Assembly (NCBI GenBank): GCA_038238115.1
Contig: JBBRYB010000014.1
Span: forward strand, 34,597-98,596
Direction of reading: 5' to 3'
Length of the DNA: 64,000 nucleotides
From: JBBRYB01 sp038238115
Lineage (GTDB): Bacteria > Actinomycetota > Actinomycetes > Propionibacteriales > Nocardioidaceae
The notes beneath the pieces are model-generated. The model was not told the DNA's origin, did not search any database, and was given only the letters and a program-made list of their open reading frames with translations. This document shows positions 33,683 through 44,200 of this stretch, piece by piece (within the stretch, counting starts at the first letter, position 1; every line of letters begins with the position of its first letter). The translations under genes were made by a program, and so were the position numbers.

Positions 33683-34303
33683 TCACTCATGGCGCGGGAA
33701 GCCTCGGATACCGCGCCACGCCAGGCTCGAGATGAGCTCGACCGCTTGGTTCTGCTCCAGCGGCCCTTCGGTGTTGAGCCAGAAGCGCGCGCTGACCTGG
33801 CTCATGCCAACCAGCGCGACGGCTAGCAACCGTGACGTCTCCGCCGGGAAGCCGGTGTCGTCGGCGATCACCTCCGCGATAGCATCCGCGCACAGCAAGG
33901 TGACCTGGTAGACCCGCTCGCGCACCGCGGGCTCGCTCGTGAGGTCGGACTCGAAGACGAGCCGGAACGCCCCGCAGGGGTCAGCGACGTACCGGTAGAA
34001 CGCCTCGGTCGTGGCCGTTACCCGCTCCTTGTTAACAGTGGTGCTCACGAGGGCTTCCCGAACGGCGCCGACGATCTCACCGCAGGCGTTGTCGAGCAGC
34101 GCCAGGTAGAGGTCGAGCTTGCCCGGGAAGTGCTGGTAGAGAACCGGCTTGGAGACACCGGCGCGGTCGGCGATGTCGTCCATGGCGGCCGCGTGGTAGC
34201 CCTGAGCGACGAACACGTCGAGCGCAGACTTGAGCAGCTGGGCGCGTCTAGCGCTGCGGGGCATCCGTGCGTTGCGCGGTTCGCTGCCGGCATCTGCGGT
34301 CAC
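33683..34303 (-). CDS. TetR/AcrR-family regulator
   Basis: A 206-residue repressor. The N-terminal helix-turn-helix covers about 20-60 (AQLLKSALDVFVAQGY, then IADRAGVSKPVLYQHF), followed by the variable helical ligand domain. Its target is not visible, but the same TetR gene sits beside DUF3107 in many actinobacteria (Rv3208). GTG 34303 is preferred to the adjacent in-frame TTG at 34306 because TAGGAT ends 7 nt before 34303. Confidence 0.88.
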   Translation of the reverse strand: MTADAGSEPRNARMPRSARRAQLLKSALDVFVAQGYHAAAMDDIADRAGVSKPVLYQHFPGKLDLYLALLDNACGEIVGAVREALVSTTVNKERVTATTEAFYRYVADPCGAFRLVFESDLTSEPAVRERVYQVTLLCADAIAEVIADDTGFPAETSRLLAVALVGMSQVSARFWLNTEGPLEQNQAVELISSLAWRGIRGFPRHE

Positions 34304-34310
34304 CAACGAA

Positions 34311-34316
34311 ATCCTA
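34311..34316 (-). promoter_or_regulatory. -10 hexamer TAGGAT for the TetR gene
   Basis: On the minus strand TAGGAT ends 7 nt before GTG 34303. Confidence 0.45.
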
Positions 34317-34399
34317 GTGGTCTGTGTCTGGCGTCGGCCGTTTCAGCGGCGCAAGGCGCAAGGCGCGAGGCGGCGAGCGGACGCCGTTCGCCGACCACG

Positions 34400-35299
34400 T
34401 CACGGGAGCGGTGCAGCGTGCTCTGCCATGTCGGCGAGGAGATCGCCGTGTTCATCGATTCGTCGTACGACGTCTGATGCCACGAACGTCAAGTCGCTCG
34501 CCACTCCCGCGTCCGCCACCTCGTCCCACGTCAGCGGCGTCGACACCGACTGGCGCCCTACTCCGCGCAGCGAGTATGCAGCGACAGTCGTCTTGGCAGC
34601 GTTGTTCTGGCTCCAGTCGATGAATACCTTGCCCCGGCGGGCTCGCTTGTCCATGGAGGAAAGGACAAGGTCAGGCAGCGCCGCCGTGAGCCGCTCGGCG
34701 AGCCGCTTGGCGTAGGCAGACGTCTGGTCCGAGGGCGTCGCTTCGACCGGCACGTAGAGCTGGGCGCCCTTGTTGCCGGAGGTCTTGACGTATGCCGTCA
34801 GCCCGTCGGACTCGAGCAGCTGGCGCAGCGCCAAGGCGACGTTGCAGCAGTCGATGATGTCGGCGGGAGGGCCGGGGTCGAGGTCCAGCACGAGCAGGTC
34901 ACACTCGCGTGGCCGTCCGTCGGCGTCGACCGTCCACTGCGGCACGTGCAGCTCCAGCGCGGCGAGGTTCGCCAGCCACACGAGGGTCGGCAGTGAGTCG
35001 GCGACGACGTACTCGACGCCGTCGTCCCCGTGCTCGGCCATGAAGGCGGTGCGCACGAAGCCAGGAGTGCCGCGCGGCTTGTTCTTCTCGAAGAACGACC
35101 CTTCCGTCGTGCCGTTCGGCCAGCGCTTGCGCGTGAGCAGACGGTCAGCGAGGTGGGGAAGTAGCACGTCGGCGACCGCGACGTAGTAGTCGATGACCTC
35201 GCCCTTGGTGAAACCGGTCTCGGGATACAAGACCTTGTCAAGGTTCGACAGGACCAGCTGCTGGCCACCTACCTCGACCGACACCTTCTTGCCTGTCAT
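34400..35299 (-). CDS. LigD-type primase-polymerase (PolDom), standalone
   Basis: A 299-residue archaeo-eukaryotic primase-like polymerase of bacterial non-homologous end joining, able to add nucleotides at DNA ends. The catalytic aspartates are D139 and D141 (LVLDLDPGPP). The nucleotide-binding region is KTSGNKGAQLYVP and the later motif is RRGKVFIDWSQN. Neither a ligase nor a nuclease domain is attached, and no ku gene lies in the window. ATG 35299 gives the family N-terminus. It occupies the place where a DUF3152 protein often lies between TetR and MoeZ, and points against its moeZ neighbour. Confidence 0.88.
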   Translation of the reverse strand: MTGKKVSVEVGGQQLVLSNLDKVLYPETGFTKGEVIDYYVAVADVLLPHLADRLLTRKRWPNGTTEGSFFEKNKPRGTPGFVRTAFMAEHGDDGVEYVVADSLPTLVWLANLAALELHVPQWTVDADGRPRECDLLVLDLDPGPPADIIDCCNVALALRQLLESDGLTAYVKTSGNKGAQLYVPVEATPSDQTSAYAKRLAERLTAALPDLVLSSMDKRARRGKVFIDWSQNNAAKTTVAAYSLRGVGRQSVSTPLTWDEVADAGVASDLTFVASDVVRRIDEHGDLLADMAEHAAPLP

Positions 35300-35482
35300 G
35301 GGACCAGCGTGGCATGCAACGTGCGGCGCGGCATTCGCCGGTGCGTCGCGTGGGGGTCCTGCTGACCCGACCGGCCGCACCGGATCGGGACGTTGGCGAG
35401 GTCGGTCACCCGTAGGGAACATGAGCGGGCTGTCGCGAGTTGTAGCCCGAAGGACCCACACGTAAAGCCCGAGGAGATTCCC

Positions 35483-36673
35483 GTGTCGTTGCCGCCCCTG
35501 GTCGAGCCAGCTGAAGAACTGACCATCGACGAGGTACGTCGCTACAGCCGCCACTTGATCATCCCCGATGTGGGGATGACAGGGCAGAAGCGCCTCAAGA
35601 ACTCCAAGGTGCTCGTCATCGGTGCCGGCGGGCTGGGCAGCCCGGCGCTGCTCTACCTGGCAGCGGCAGGCGTGGGCACGCTGGGGATCATCGACTTCGA
35701 CGAGGTGGACGAGTCCAACTTGCAACGCCAGATCATTCACGGACAAAGCGATGTCGGCAAACCGAAGGCCATCTCGGCCAAGAAGTCCATCGCCGAGGTC
35801 AACCCACTCGTCGATGTGGTCGTGCACAACGAGCGTCTCGACAACGACAACGTGATGGAGATCTTCTCGGGCTACGACCTCATCGTCGACGGCACCGACA
35901 ACTTCGCCACCCGCTACCTCGTCAATGACGCCGCCGTCCTGCTCGGCAAGCCCTACGTCTGGGGCTCGATCTACCGGTTCGACGGCCAGGCCTCGGTGTT
36001 CTGGGCCGAGCACGGTCCCTGCTACCGCTGTCTCTACCCGGAGCCGCCGCCGCCGGGCATGGTCCCGTCGTGCGCCGAGGGTGGTGTGCTGGGAGTGCTC
36101 TGCGCCTCGATCGGCTCCATCCAGGTCAATGAGGCGATCAAGCTGCTCACGGGCATCGGCTCACCACTGCTCGGCAAGCTGATGATCTATGACGCGCTCG
36201 AGATGGAGTACCGCAAGCTCGCCGTCCGCAAGGACCCGAACTGCGCCATCTGCGGCGACCATCCGACGGTCACCGAGCTGATCGACTACGAGACGTTCTG
36301 CGGCGCGATCAGCGACGAGGCCGCCGGCGCGGCAGCCGACTCCACGATCAGCGTCACGACGCTGTCGCACTGGTTGAAGGAGCGCGAGAACGGCGAGCGG
36401 GAGTTCGTCCTCGTCGACGTGCGCGAGCCCAACGAGTTCGAGATCAACCAGATCCACGGCGCCGTGCTCATCCCCAAGGGCGAGTTCCTCACCGGCGCAG
36501 CACTCGAGCAGCTGCCGCAGGACAAGCAGGTCGTGCTGCACTGCAAGACCGGCGTCCGCTCGGCCGAGGCGCTCGCGGTGCTCAAAGGTGCGGGCTTCTC
36601 CGACTCTGTGCACGTCGGCGGCGGAGTGTCGGCCTGGGTGAACCAGATTGACCCGTCGCAGCCGGCGTACTGA
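35483..36673 (+). CDS. moeZ: MoeZ: adenylyltransferase/sulfurtransferase
   Basis: A 396-residue two-domain protein that adenylates and then sulfurates the C-terminus of small sulfur carriers (MoaD, ThiS, CysO). The E1-like ThiF domain has VLVIGAGGLGSP for ATP and the zinc cysteines CYRCLYP and CAICGD. The rhodanese domain (about 290-390) carries the persulfide-forming Cys in LHCKTGVRSAE. GTG 35483 is chosen because GAGGAG (35471-35476) lies 6 nt before it and the N-terminus then matches the family. MoaE is encoded at 55796 in the same window, a plausible pathway partner. Confidence 0.93.
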   Translation: MSLPPLVEPAEELTIDEVRRYSRHLIIPDVGMTGQKRLKNSKVLVIGAGGLGSPALLYLAAAGVGTLGIIDFDEVDESNLQRQIIHGQSDVGKPKAISAKKSIAEVNPLVDVVVHNERLDNDNVMEIFSGYDLIVDGTDNFATRYLVNDAAVLLGKPYVWGSIYRFDGQASVFWAEHGPCYRCLYPEPPPPGMVPSCAEGGVLGVLCASIGSIQVNEAIKLLTGIGSPLLGKLMIYDALEMEYRKLAVRKDPNCAICGDHPTVTELIDYETFCGAISDEAAGAAADSTISVTTLSHWLKERENGEREFVLVDVREPNEFEINQIHGAVLIPKGEFLTGAALEQLPQDKQVVLHCKTGVRSAEALAVLKGAGFSDSVHVGGGVSAWVNQIDPSQPAY

Positions 36674-37514
36674 CATCGCGGACGGTCGACCGGACCTGGC
36701 ACGGCCGACGCCGGACATCGCCCAGTCATTCGGCGTCTCGGTCGACCGTTGCAGGCGGCTTCCCGGCGGTCAGGGCCACGCCTGGACCGACGGCCGGGTG
36801 GTTCTCAAGCCGGTAGCGAGCAGCGTCGAGCACAGCTGGGTGTGCGACGTGTACGCCGGCTGGGACAACCCCGCCGTCAGGGTGCCGCGCCCAGTCGCCG
36901 CGAGCGACGGGGCCTGGGTGAACGACGGGTGGGCTGCCCATGTCTTCGTCGCTGGGCGCGAGGCGTCGATCGCTCGTGATGCGGCTGCCGTCCGAGAGGC
37001 CAGCGACGCCTTCCACGACACCATCAGCCACCTGCCCCGGCCGGGCTTCCTCGACGACCGCCACGACCCCTGGACACGCGGCGATCGGGTCGCCTGGGAC
37101 GGCGCCCCGCCAGAAGGAAGCCCCGAGACGCTCGAGCTGCTGACCTTGCTGCTGGACGTACTCCAGCTCGGGTCGTCTGCCTCGCAGGTCATCCACGCAG
37201 ACATCGGAGGAAACGTGCTGGTGGGTGCCGACGTCGCACCGGCCGTGATCGACTGGCCGGTCTACTTCCGTCCGCGAGGGTTCGCGCTCGCCGTGGCGGC
37301 GGTCGATGCCGTTTGCTGGGAAGGCTTACCGGCCTCGTTCCTCGACGCCTGGGCCGACACCGAGCAGTGGCCCCAGCTGCTGGCAAGGGCGCTGATCTAT
37401 CGCATCGCCACCGTGGGACGGACCGAGACCCTCGGTGTGGCGACCATGCCATCGCCTCATCATGCGGCCCGGGTGCGACCCAGCGTCGACGCCGTATTGG
37501 CGCGAGCACGTTGA
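36648..37514 (+). CDS. TIGR02569 family, phosphotransferase-like protein
   Basis: A 288-residue protein of the actinobacterial TIGR02569 group, related to aminoglycoside and choline kinases. A Brenner-type motif HADIGGNVLV and the following VIDW (metal-binding Asp) are visible, though the N-lobe is short. Substrate unknown. The best start found is TTG 36648, which overlaps the end of moeZ by 26 bp; no ribosome-binding site is obvious, so the start is uncertain. The moeZ-TIGR02569 order equals Rv3206c-Rv3205c. Confidence 0.75.
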   Translation: MTRRSRRTDIADGRPDLARPTPDIAQSFGVSVDRCRRLPGGQGHAWTDGRVVLKPVASSVEHSWVCDVYAGWDNPAVRVPRPVAASDGAWVNDGWAAHVFVAGREASIARDAAAVREASDAFHDTISHLPRPGFLDDRHDPWTRGDRVAWDGAPPEGSPETLELLTLLLDVLQLGSSASQVIHADIGGNVLVGADVAPAVIDWPVYFRPRGFALAVAAVDAVCWEGLPASFLDAWADTEQWPQLLARALIYRIATVGRTETLGVATMPSPHHAARVRPSVDAVLARAR

Positions 37515-37616
37515 CCTGGCGATCACCGACGGCGCGAGAGGGGCCGACCGACGGCATCCGCCGAGGCAGCTGGGCTCGCGGCGACGGATCGCGCATCCGA
37601 TGCGAGACTTGCGGTC

Positions 37617-37970
37617 ATGCCCGACCAGGAGGGCCCGCCTGTCGGCCCGCGCCTTGACCGGGAGGCGTATGTCGAGCTGGTTCTGACGATCGTGGAGCAG
37701 GTTCCGTGGGGGCATGCGACGACGTACGGGCTGATCGCCGACGCCGTCGGGCGAGGTGGGCCGCGCCAGGTGGGGCGCGTGATGGCGTTGTACGGCGGCG
37801 CAGTGGCCTGGTGGCGGGTCGTGCGTGCAGACGGCAGCCTGCCGGAGTCGCACGTTCGCGAGGCGCTGGCCCACTACCGGCAGGAGGCCACGCCGCTGCG
37901 GGGCTCGATCACCGAAGCCGCAAGTCTGAAGGTTGACCTGGGGACGGCCCTGTGGACGCCGCTCGCGTGA
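37617..37970 (+). CDS. Alkyltransferase-like protein (ATL), MGMT fold
   Basis: A 117-residue protein with the DNA-binding fold of O6-methylguanine methyltransferase (VPWGHATTYGLIADAVG, then GPRQVGRVMA). The position of the acceptor Cys in the PCHRV motif reads WWRVV, so it cannot accept alkyl groups. ATL proteins instead bind O6-alkylguanine and hand it to nucleotide excision repair. ATG 37617 is preceded by GAGACT at 7 nt. It lies just before adnA, matching the Rv3204-Rv3202c order. Confidence 0.87.
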   Translation: MPDQEGPPVGPRLDREAYVELVLTIVEQVPWGHATTYGLIADAVGRGGPRQVGRVMALYGGAVAWWRVVRADGSLPESHVREALAHYRQEATPLRGSITEAASLKVDLGTALWTPLA

Positions 37971-38018
37971 GGCGCCGGCGTCCGGAAACTGTCGGCGGGC
38001 GCTGATGCGCTAGGCCGC

Positions 38019-41000
38019 ATGTCACCCACCTACCGCCTCGACCGGTCGCCCCGGCGCTCCATCGAGCCGCCGTCGCTCGACGCCGCACAGCAAGCGGTCG
38101 TCGACCATGCGGGCGGTCCGCTTCTCGTGCTCGCAGGACCGGGGACGGGCAAGACAACCACGCTGGTCGAGGCGGTCGTGCAGCGGATCGAGGGCCGCGG
38201 CGTGTCTGCCGACCAGGTCCTCGTGCTGACGTTCAGCCGCAAGGCGGCCGAGGAGCTGCGGCATCGCATCGTGGGCCGGCTCGGGCGCACCAGCGCCATG
38301 CCGATGAGTGCGACGTTCCATTCGTTCTGCTACGGCCTGGTCCGGCAGTGGCAGCCGGCGGAGCTGTACGCCGCTCCCCTTCGCCTGCTCAGCGCCCCGG
38401 AGCAGGACGTCCGGCTGCGTGATCTGTTGGCGCACTCGCGCGACAGCGGCCGAGCCGCCTGGCCGACCTCGCTCGACCAGGCGTTGCGCACCCGTGGGTT
38501 CGCCCGTGAGATCCACGGCGTCTTGGCGCGAGCACGTGGGATGGGACTGGAGCCCGAGGAGCTTGCTCACCTCGGCCGCCGGGCCGGACGGACCGAGTGG
38601 GTGGCCGCGGGCGCGTTCATGGAGGAGTACCTCGCGGTACTCGACCAGGAGGCCACGCTCGACTATTCAGAGCTCGTCCATCGTGCCGTCCTGCTGGCGG
38701 AGGCCGACGACGTCCGACACGAGCTGCGGAGCCGGTTCAAGGCGGTCTTCGTCGATGAGTACCAAGACACCGACCCAGCCCAGGTGCGGCTGCTGGCCGC
38801 CCTCGCCGGAGACGGCCACGACCTCATGGTGGTCGGCGATCCCGACCAAAGCATCTACGCGTTCCGCGGTGCCGAGGTGCGGGGCATTCTCGACTTCCCG
38901 ACCACGTTCCCTCGAGCCGACGGACAGCCGGCGCCGGTGGTGGCGCTCCGTACGACGCGGCGTTTCGGCGCCCGCCTGCTGACCGCGTCCCGGCGGATCG
39001 CCACCGGCCTGGGAACCAAAGGACCGATCGGGCTCGACGACTTTCACGCCTTCCGTCACCCGACAGCCGACGGCGCCGAGTTCGGTGCCGGCACGGTCGA
39101 CGTCGTCACGTTCAGCTCCAGTGGGGCCGAGACCGACCACATCGCCGACATCGTGCGGCGCGCCCACCTCGAGGATGCGATCCCGTGGTCGCAGATCGCG
39201 GTCCTGGTGCGTTCGGGAGCGGCCTCCGTCCCAGCCTTGAGACGGGCGCTCGTCGGAGCGGGGGTGCCCGTCGAGGTGGCCGGTGACGAGGTCCCGTTGC
39301 GATGCGAGCCGGCGGTGCAGCCACTGCTCGCTGCGCTGCGGGCAGCGAGCGACCTCGAAAGCATGACCGTCGACGGTGCACACGCCCTGCTCATGTCACC
39401 GCTCGCCGACCTCGATGCCGCCCAGCTGCGCAAGCTTGGACGCCTGCTGCGGGCCCGCGACCGAGCCCTGCATGAGGGCGAGCGGCTGCCGCTGTCGTCA
39501 GGAGAGTTGCTCCGCCAGGCCCTGACCGACCCCACCGTCCTTACCGACATCGACGACCGGATGGCGGTCAGCCCGCTGCGGCTGGCTCGGCTGCTGGCTA
39601 CTGCCCACGGCCAGCTTGCGCGGGGGGCGCCGGCCGAGCAGGCGCTGTGGGCGTTGTGGTCCGGCACCTCGTGGCCGGCGCGGCTGCGGGCCGGTGTCGA
39701 CCGTGGCGGGGTAGCCGCGCGCGCCGCTCACCGGGACCTGGACGCGATCTGTGCGCTCTTCGAGGTTGCGGCCAGAGCGGAGGAGAAGCAGGACCACACC
39801 GGTGCCCTGGTCTTCCTCGACGAGGTGGAGGCGCAGCAGATCCCGGCCGACACGATGGCCGAAGAGGGAGTCCGGGGCGATGCGGTCCGGCTGCTGACCG
39901 CTCACCGCTCCAAGGGCCTGGAGTGGCGGCTCGTGGTGATCGCCGGTGTTCAGGAGGGCGCCTGGCCCGACCTGCGGCGTCGCGGCTCGCTGCTTCAGGC
40001 CGACCGCGTCGGGAGCGACGGCCTGGTCGAGCCGCCGACCTTTGCTTCGATGCTGGCCGCGGAGCGACGCCTGTTCTACGTCGCCGTGACTCGGGCGCGA
40101 CAACGGCTCGTCGTGACAGCGGTGGCCTCGCCCGAGGCCGACGGTGACCAGCCGTCCCGCTTCGTCGACGAGCTGGGGGTGCCGAGCGTCCCCCGGCAAG
40201 GTCGTCCTGCACGGCCGCTCTCGTTGGCGGGAATCGTGTCCGAGCTGCGGCGCGTCGCCTGTGACCCGGCCAGCGGCGCGGCCATGCGGGCCGCCGCGGC
40301 GGCGAGACTGGCACGGCTGGTCAAGGAGGAGGAGCAGGGTGGGGCCGCGGTTCCGGGCGCCGATCCCCGTACTTGGTGGGGCTTGCGCGAACGCACCGTC
40401 AGCGCCACACCGGTCCGTCCCGACGACACGGCACTGCGCCTGTCTGCCAGCGCGTTGGACGGAGTCCTCGACTGCCCGCTGCGCTGGTTCCTGGCCCGTG
40501 AGGCTGCCGGTGAGTCGGCGCGCGGCACGGCGCTGGGCTTTGGCAGCGTGATTCACACGTTGGCCAGCCACATGAGCAACCATGACGTCGTTGACGAGGA
40601 TCGGCTCGTCGCGCTGCTCGACTCGGTTTGGGACCAGCTGCACTTCGAGAGCGCGTGGATTGCCGACCGTGAACGCGTCGAAGCCGAGAAGGTCATCGGT
40701 CGGTTCGTGCGCTGGCACGGCGGTCGCCCCGAGCGCATCTTCCTCGGGTCCGAGGTGAAGTTCGAGGTCGACGTACCGCTCGAGGAGGGTGAGGTCGTGA
40801 CGCTCAACGGCTCCATCGACCGGGTGGAGCGCGACAGCGAGGGACGGGTCAGGGTCGTGGACTTCAAGACGAGCAAGACCGCCCCCACCGACAAGTCGCT
40901 GCCGGAGAACCCACAGCTCGGCCTCTACCAGCTCGCGGTCGAGCATGGAGCCCTCCTCGATGTCTGCGGACCTGGCGCTGCACCGGGCGGGGCAGAGCTG

Positions 41001-41219
41001 GTCCAGCTGCGGATCGAGGCCGCGGGCGGACCCAAGGTCCAGGAGCAGCCGCGACAGGTCGCCGACGCCTCGGGGCGCAGACCCGTCGAGGTGCAGCTCG
41101 TGTCAGCGGCGTCCACGGTGCGCTCCGAACAGTTCGACGCGACAGCCAATGGCCACTGCACGATGTGCGACTTCACGACGATGTGCCCGGCGCAGCGGCG
41201 GTCAGGAGCGGTGCTGTGA
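38019..41219 (+). CDS. adnA: AdnA-like helicase-nuclease subunit
   Basis: A 1066-residue subunit of the actinobacterial AdnAB double-strand-break resection machine. The UvrD-type motor has Walker A AGPGTGKTTT (K45), Walker B VDEYQDTDPAQ and the late LLTAHRSKGLEW motif. The C-terminal RecB-like nuclease has D948 and K950 (VVDFKTS). Fe-S cysteines are DCPLRW plus CTMCDFTTMC, the AddB-type staple. ATG 38019 has no clear Shine-Dalgarno. Its stop overlaps the adnB start as GTGA, so the two subunits are co-translated. Confidence 0.92.
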   Translation: MSPTYRLDRSPRRSIEPPSLDAAQQAVVDHAGGPLLVLAGPGTGKTTTLVEAVVQRIEGRGVSADQVLVLTFSRKAAEELRHRIVGRLGRTSAMPMSATFHSFCYGLVRQWQPAELYAAPLRLLSAPEQDVRLRDLLAHSRDSGRAAWPTSLDQALRTRGFAREIHGVLARARGMGLEPEELAHLGRRAGRTEWVAAGAFMEEYLAVLDQEATLDYSELVHRAVLLAEADDVRHELRSRFKAVFVDEYQDTDPAQVRLLAALAGDGHDLMVVGDPDQSIYAFRGAEVRGILDFPTTFPRADGQPAPVVALRTTRRFGARLLTASRRIATGLGTKGPIGLDDFHAFRHPTADGAEFGAGTVDVVTFSSSGAETDHIADIVRRAHLEDAIPWSQIAVLVRSGAASVPALRRALVGAGVPVEVAGDEVPLRCEPAVQPLLAALRAASDLESMTVDGAHALLMSPLADLDAAQLRKLGRLLRARDRALHEGERLPLSSGELLRQALTDPTVLTDIDDRMAVSPLRLARLLATAHGQLARGAPAEQALWALWSGTSWPARLRAGVDRGGVAARAAHRDLDAICALFEVAARAEEKQDHTGALVFLDEVEAQQIPADTMAEEGVRGDAVRLLTAHRSKGLEWRLVVIAGVQEGAWPDLRRRGSLLQADRVGSDGLVEPPTFASMLAAERRLFYVAVTRARQRLVVTAVASPEADGDQPSRFVDELGVPSVPRQGRPARPLSLAGIVSELRRVACDPASGAAMRAAAAARLARLVKEEEQGGAAVPGADPRTWWGLRERTVSATPVRPDDTALRLSASALDGVLDCPLRWFLAREAAGESARGTALGFGSVIHTLASHMSNHDVVDEDRLVALLDSVWDQLHFESAWIADRERVEAEKVIGRFVRWHGGRPERIFLGSEVKFEVDVPLEEGEVVTLNGSIDRVERDSEGRVRVVDFKTSKTAPTDKSLPENPQLGLYQLAVEHGALLDVCGPGAAPGGAELVQLRIEAAGGPKVQEQPRQVADASGRRPVEVQLVSAASTVRSEQFDATANGHCTMCDFTTMCPAQRRSGAVL

Positions 41220-44200
41220 ACGCTTCCTGTCCCTCATCCATCACGAGTCCCGACGACCTGAGTCGCCTGATGGGTATCGCGTTCAGCGACCAGCAGATCG
41301 ACGCCATCACCGCTCCGATGGAGCCCGGCGTGGTCGTTGCCGGAGCCGGTTCCGGCAAGACGACGGTGATGGCAGCCCGGGTTGTCTGGCTGGTCGGCAC
41401 CGGGGCCGTAGCGCCCGACCAGGTGCTCGGCCTGACGTTTACCAACAAGGCCGCGGCGGAGCTTCTGCACCGGGTCCGCCACTTCCTGGCCGCCTCCGGT
41501 CTGATCTGCCAGCCGCCCGGCACCCCAGTCGGCGGCGACGAAGAGGGGGGAGCCACTGAACCGACGGTGCTTACCTACCACGCGTACGCCGCTCGGCTGC
41601 TTGCCGAGCACGGTCTCCGGATCGGCCACGAGCCCGACACCCGCGTCATCGCCGACGCTTCCCGATTCCAGCTGGCCGCTCGGGCCATCCGCCAGCACAC
41701 CGAGCCGGTAGCGCATCTGAGCACCTGGGTCGCGACGAGCGTCACGGCATTGCTCGACCTCGACGCCCAGCTCTCGGAGCACCTCGTGAGCATCGACGAG
41801 CTCGAGCAGTTCCGCCGGCGCGAGTCGCCACAGTGGCTCGACACCCGGCAGACGACCGAGGTCGCGAAGGCCATCGTGACGTTCGAGAAGCGCCGGGAGC
41901 TGCTCGGCTTCATTCGCAGCTACCGGCGGCTCAAGGACGAGCTGGGCGTCATGGACTTCGCCGACCAGATGGCTCGCGCAGCCACGCTCGCCGAGGCGAG
42001 CGCGGAGGTCGGCCGGATCGAGCGCGACCGCTTCAGGATCGTCCTGCTCGACGAATACCAGGACACCTCCGTCGCCCAGTCCCGACTTCTGAGGGCCCTT
42101 TTCTCCGGTGCTGCGGTCGAGCCGGCCGCGGCTGGAGTTCCTGATGACTCTGCGGTCCCGACGGACTCTGCCGGTGCCGAGGTCCCCGGTCGGGGTCATC
42201 CCGTCACTGCCGTCGGCGACCCCTGCCAGGCCATCTACGGATGGCGAGGGGCGAGCGTCGCCAACATCGACACGTTCCCTACCGACTTCCCCACGGCGTG
42301 GGGGCGCGGCGAGGTCGTTCGTTACCCCCTCAGCGTCAACCGGCGCTCACACGAGCGCCTCCTCCGCACGGCCAACACCCTCGCGACCGACCTTCATGCC
42401 AGCCATGTCGGAGCCGAGCCGCTGCAGCCCCAGCCCGCCGCCGCAGCCGGGAAAGTGCGAGCGGCCGTGCACGAGACCTATGACGACGAGCTCGCATTCC
42501 TCGCCGCGGAGGTGCCGAATACCTATCGGGCCATGCGGCGCCCCTTGTGGAGTGACATCGGGGTGCTGGTGCGTGACCACCGGATGGCGAGCGACGTGCA
42601 CGACGCCCTCTCGGCGGCGGGTGTCCCGGTCGAGGTCGTGGGCCTGAGCGGCCTGCTCGCCATGCCCGAGGTGGCCGAGGTCGTTGCCACGTTGCAGGTC
42701 ATGCACGACGTAACCGCCAACGCGTCGTTGCTCTCCCTCCTCGCCGGTCCCCGCTGGGCTATCGGCGTCCGCGACTTGGCCTTGCTGGGCACGCGGGCAC
42801 GCGGGCTCGCGAGGCAGGAGCACCTCATGGACTCGGACATCGTGGGGGAGCTGGAGCGGGCGGTCGCCGGAGTCGACCCGGCCGACGTCGCGTCCCTGCT
42901 CGAGGCCCTGGAGGACCCCGGCAAGGGCGGGTACTCCGAGCAGGCTCGTGAGCGGTTCGCTGCGCTGGCGAGTGAGCTGCGGATGCTCCGCCGCCACGTC
43001 GGGGAGCCGCTGCTCGACCTCGTCCGACGGGTCGTCGATGTGACGGCGATCGACGTCGAGCTCGCGGCATCGACCTCAGCCGTCGCGACGGCACGGCGCG
43101 ACAATTTGTCGACGTTTCTCGATGCGGTGGCACACTTCGCCGGCATCGACAACGACGCCTCGTTGCCGGGGCTGCTCGCCTACCTCGAGGCGGAGGAGCA
43201 GTACGCCCGTGGTCTTGCGCTCGCCGTCCCCAGTGAAGCGAACTCCGTCAAGCTCCTCACGGTGCACCGAGCCAAGGGCCTCGAGTGGGACGTTGTGTTC
43301 GTCCCCGGCCTGTGCCGCGGGGTCTTTCCGTCGCCGCGTGGCCGGGGCCGATGGCCGACCGCCATGCAGGCGCTGCCCTCACCACTTCGAGGCGACTACG
43401 CCGTCCTTCCCAAGGTGTGCGAGCGCAGCAACAAGGGGCTTATCGAGTTCACACGCGAGTGCCGGGCTTACGACCTGCTCGAGGAGCGCAGGCTTGCCTA
43501 TGTCGCGCTGACCCGGCCCCGGGAACAGCTGGTTGTCTCGTGCCACTGGTGGGGACCGGAGCAGAAGCGGCCGAGGGGTCCCTCGGTGTTCATGGACGAC
43601 GTCATCGAGTCCATGAAGAGCTGGGGCCATGCGCCCGAAATGCAGGTGCCGGCACCCGAGGAAGGCGCTGACAACCCCGCCGACCGCGCGCTGGACAGAT
43701 GCCCCTGGCCGGTCGAGGCGTCAGCGTTGGAGGTGGAGCGCCGCCGGGTCGCGGCCGCTCTGGTGGAGACTGCGCAAGGTCAGGGCTGGCGTGCGGCCCA
43801 GGCCGCCGCTGACGACGACCTCCTGCTCGACGAGCGCGCCGTGGTGGCCCAGTGGGATCTCGAGCTCGACCGGTTGGTCGACGAGGCCCGGAACAGCCGG
43901 GCGGGCGAGGTCGCCGTGCCGCTGCCGGCCACCTTGTCGGCCACCGCGGTACTGAGACTCAAGGACGACCCACGGGGGCTAGCCCGAGAGCTCGCCAGGC
44001 CGATGCCACGCAAGCCCTCGGCCGCTGCCCGGTTCGGCACTCGGTTCCATGCCTGGGTGGAGAGCTACGTCGGCCAGCAGCAGCTGCTCGATCCCGACGA
44101 GCTTCCCGGCCGTGCCGACCTGGACATCGCCAGTGACGAGGACCTCCGCATGCTGACCGAGGCCTTCACCAACGGGCCCTTCGGCGGGAGGACGCCGTAC

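Noticed and set aside
39498..40946. 482-codon minus-strand frame
   Set aside because: Antisense to the adnA coding sequence and its conserved motifs; a typical shadow in high-G+C DNA.
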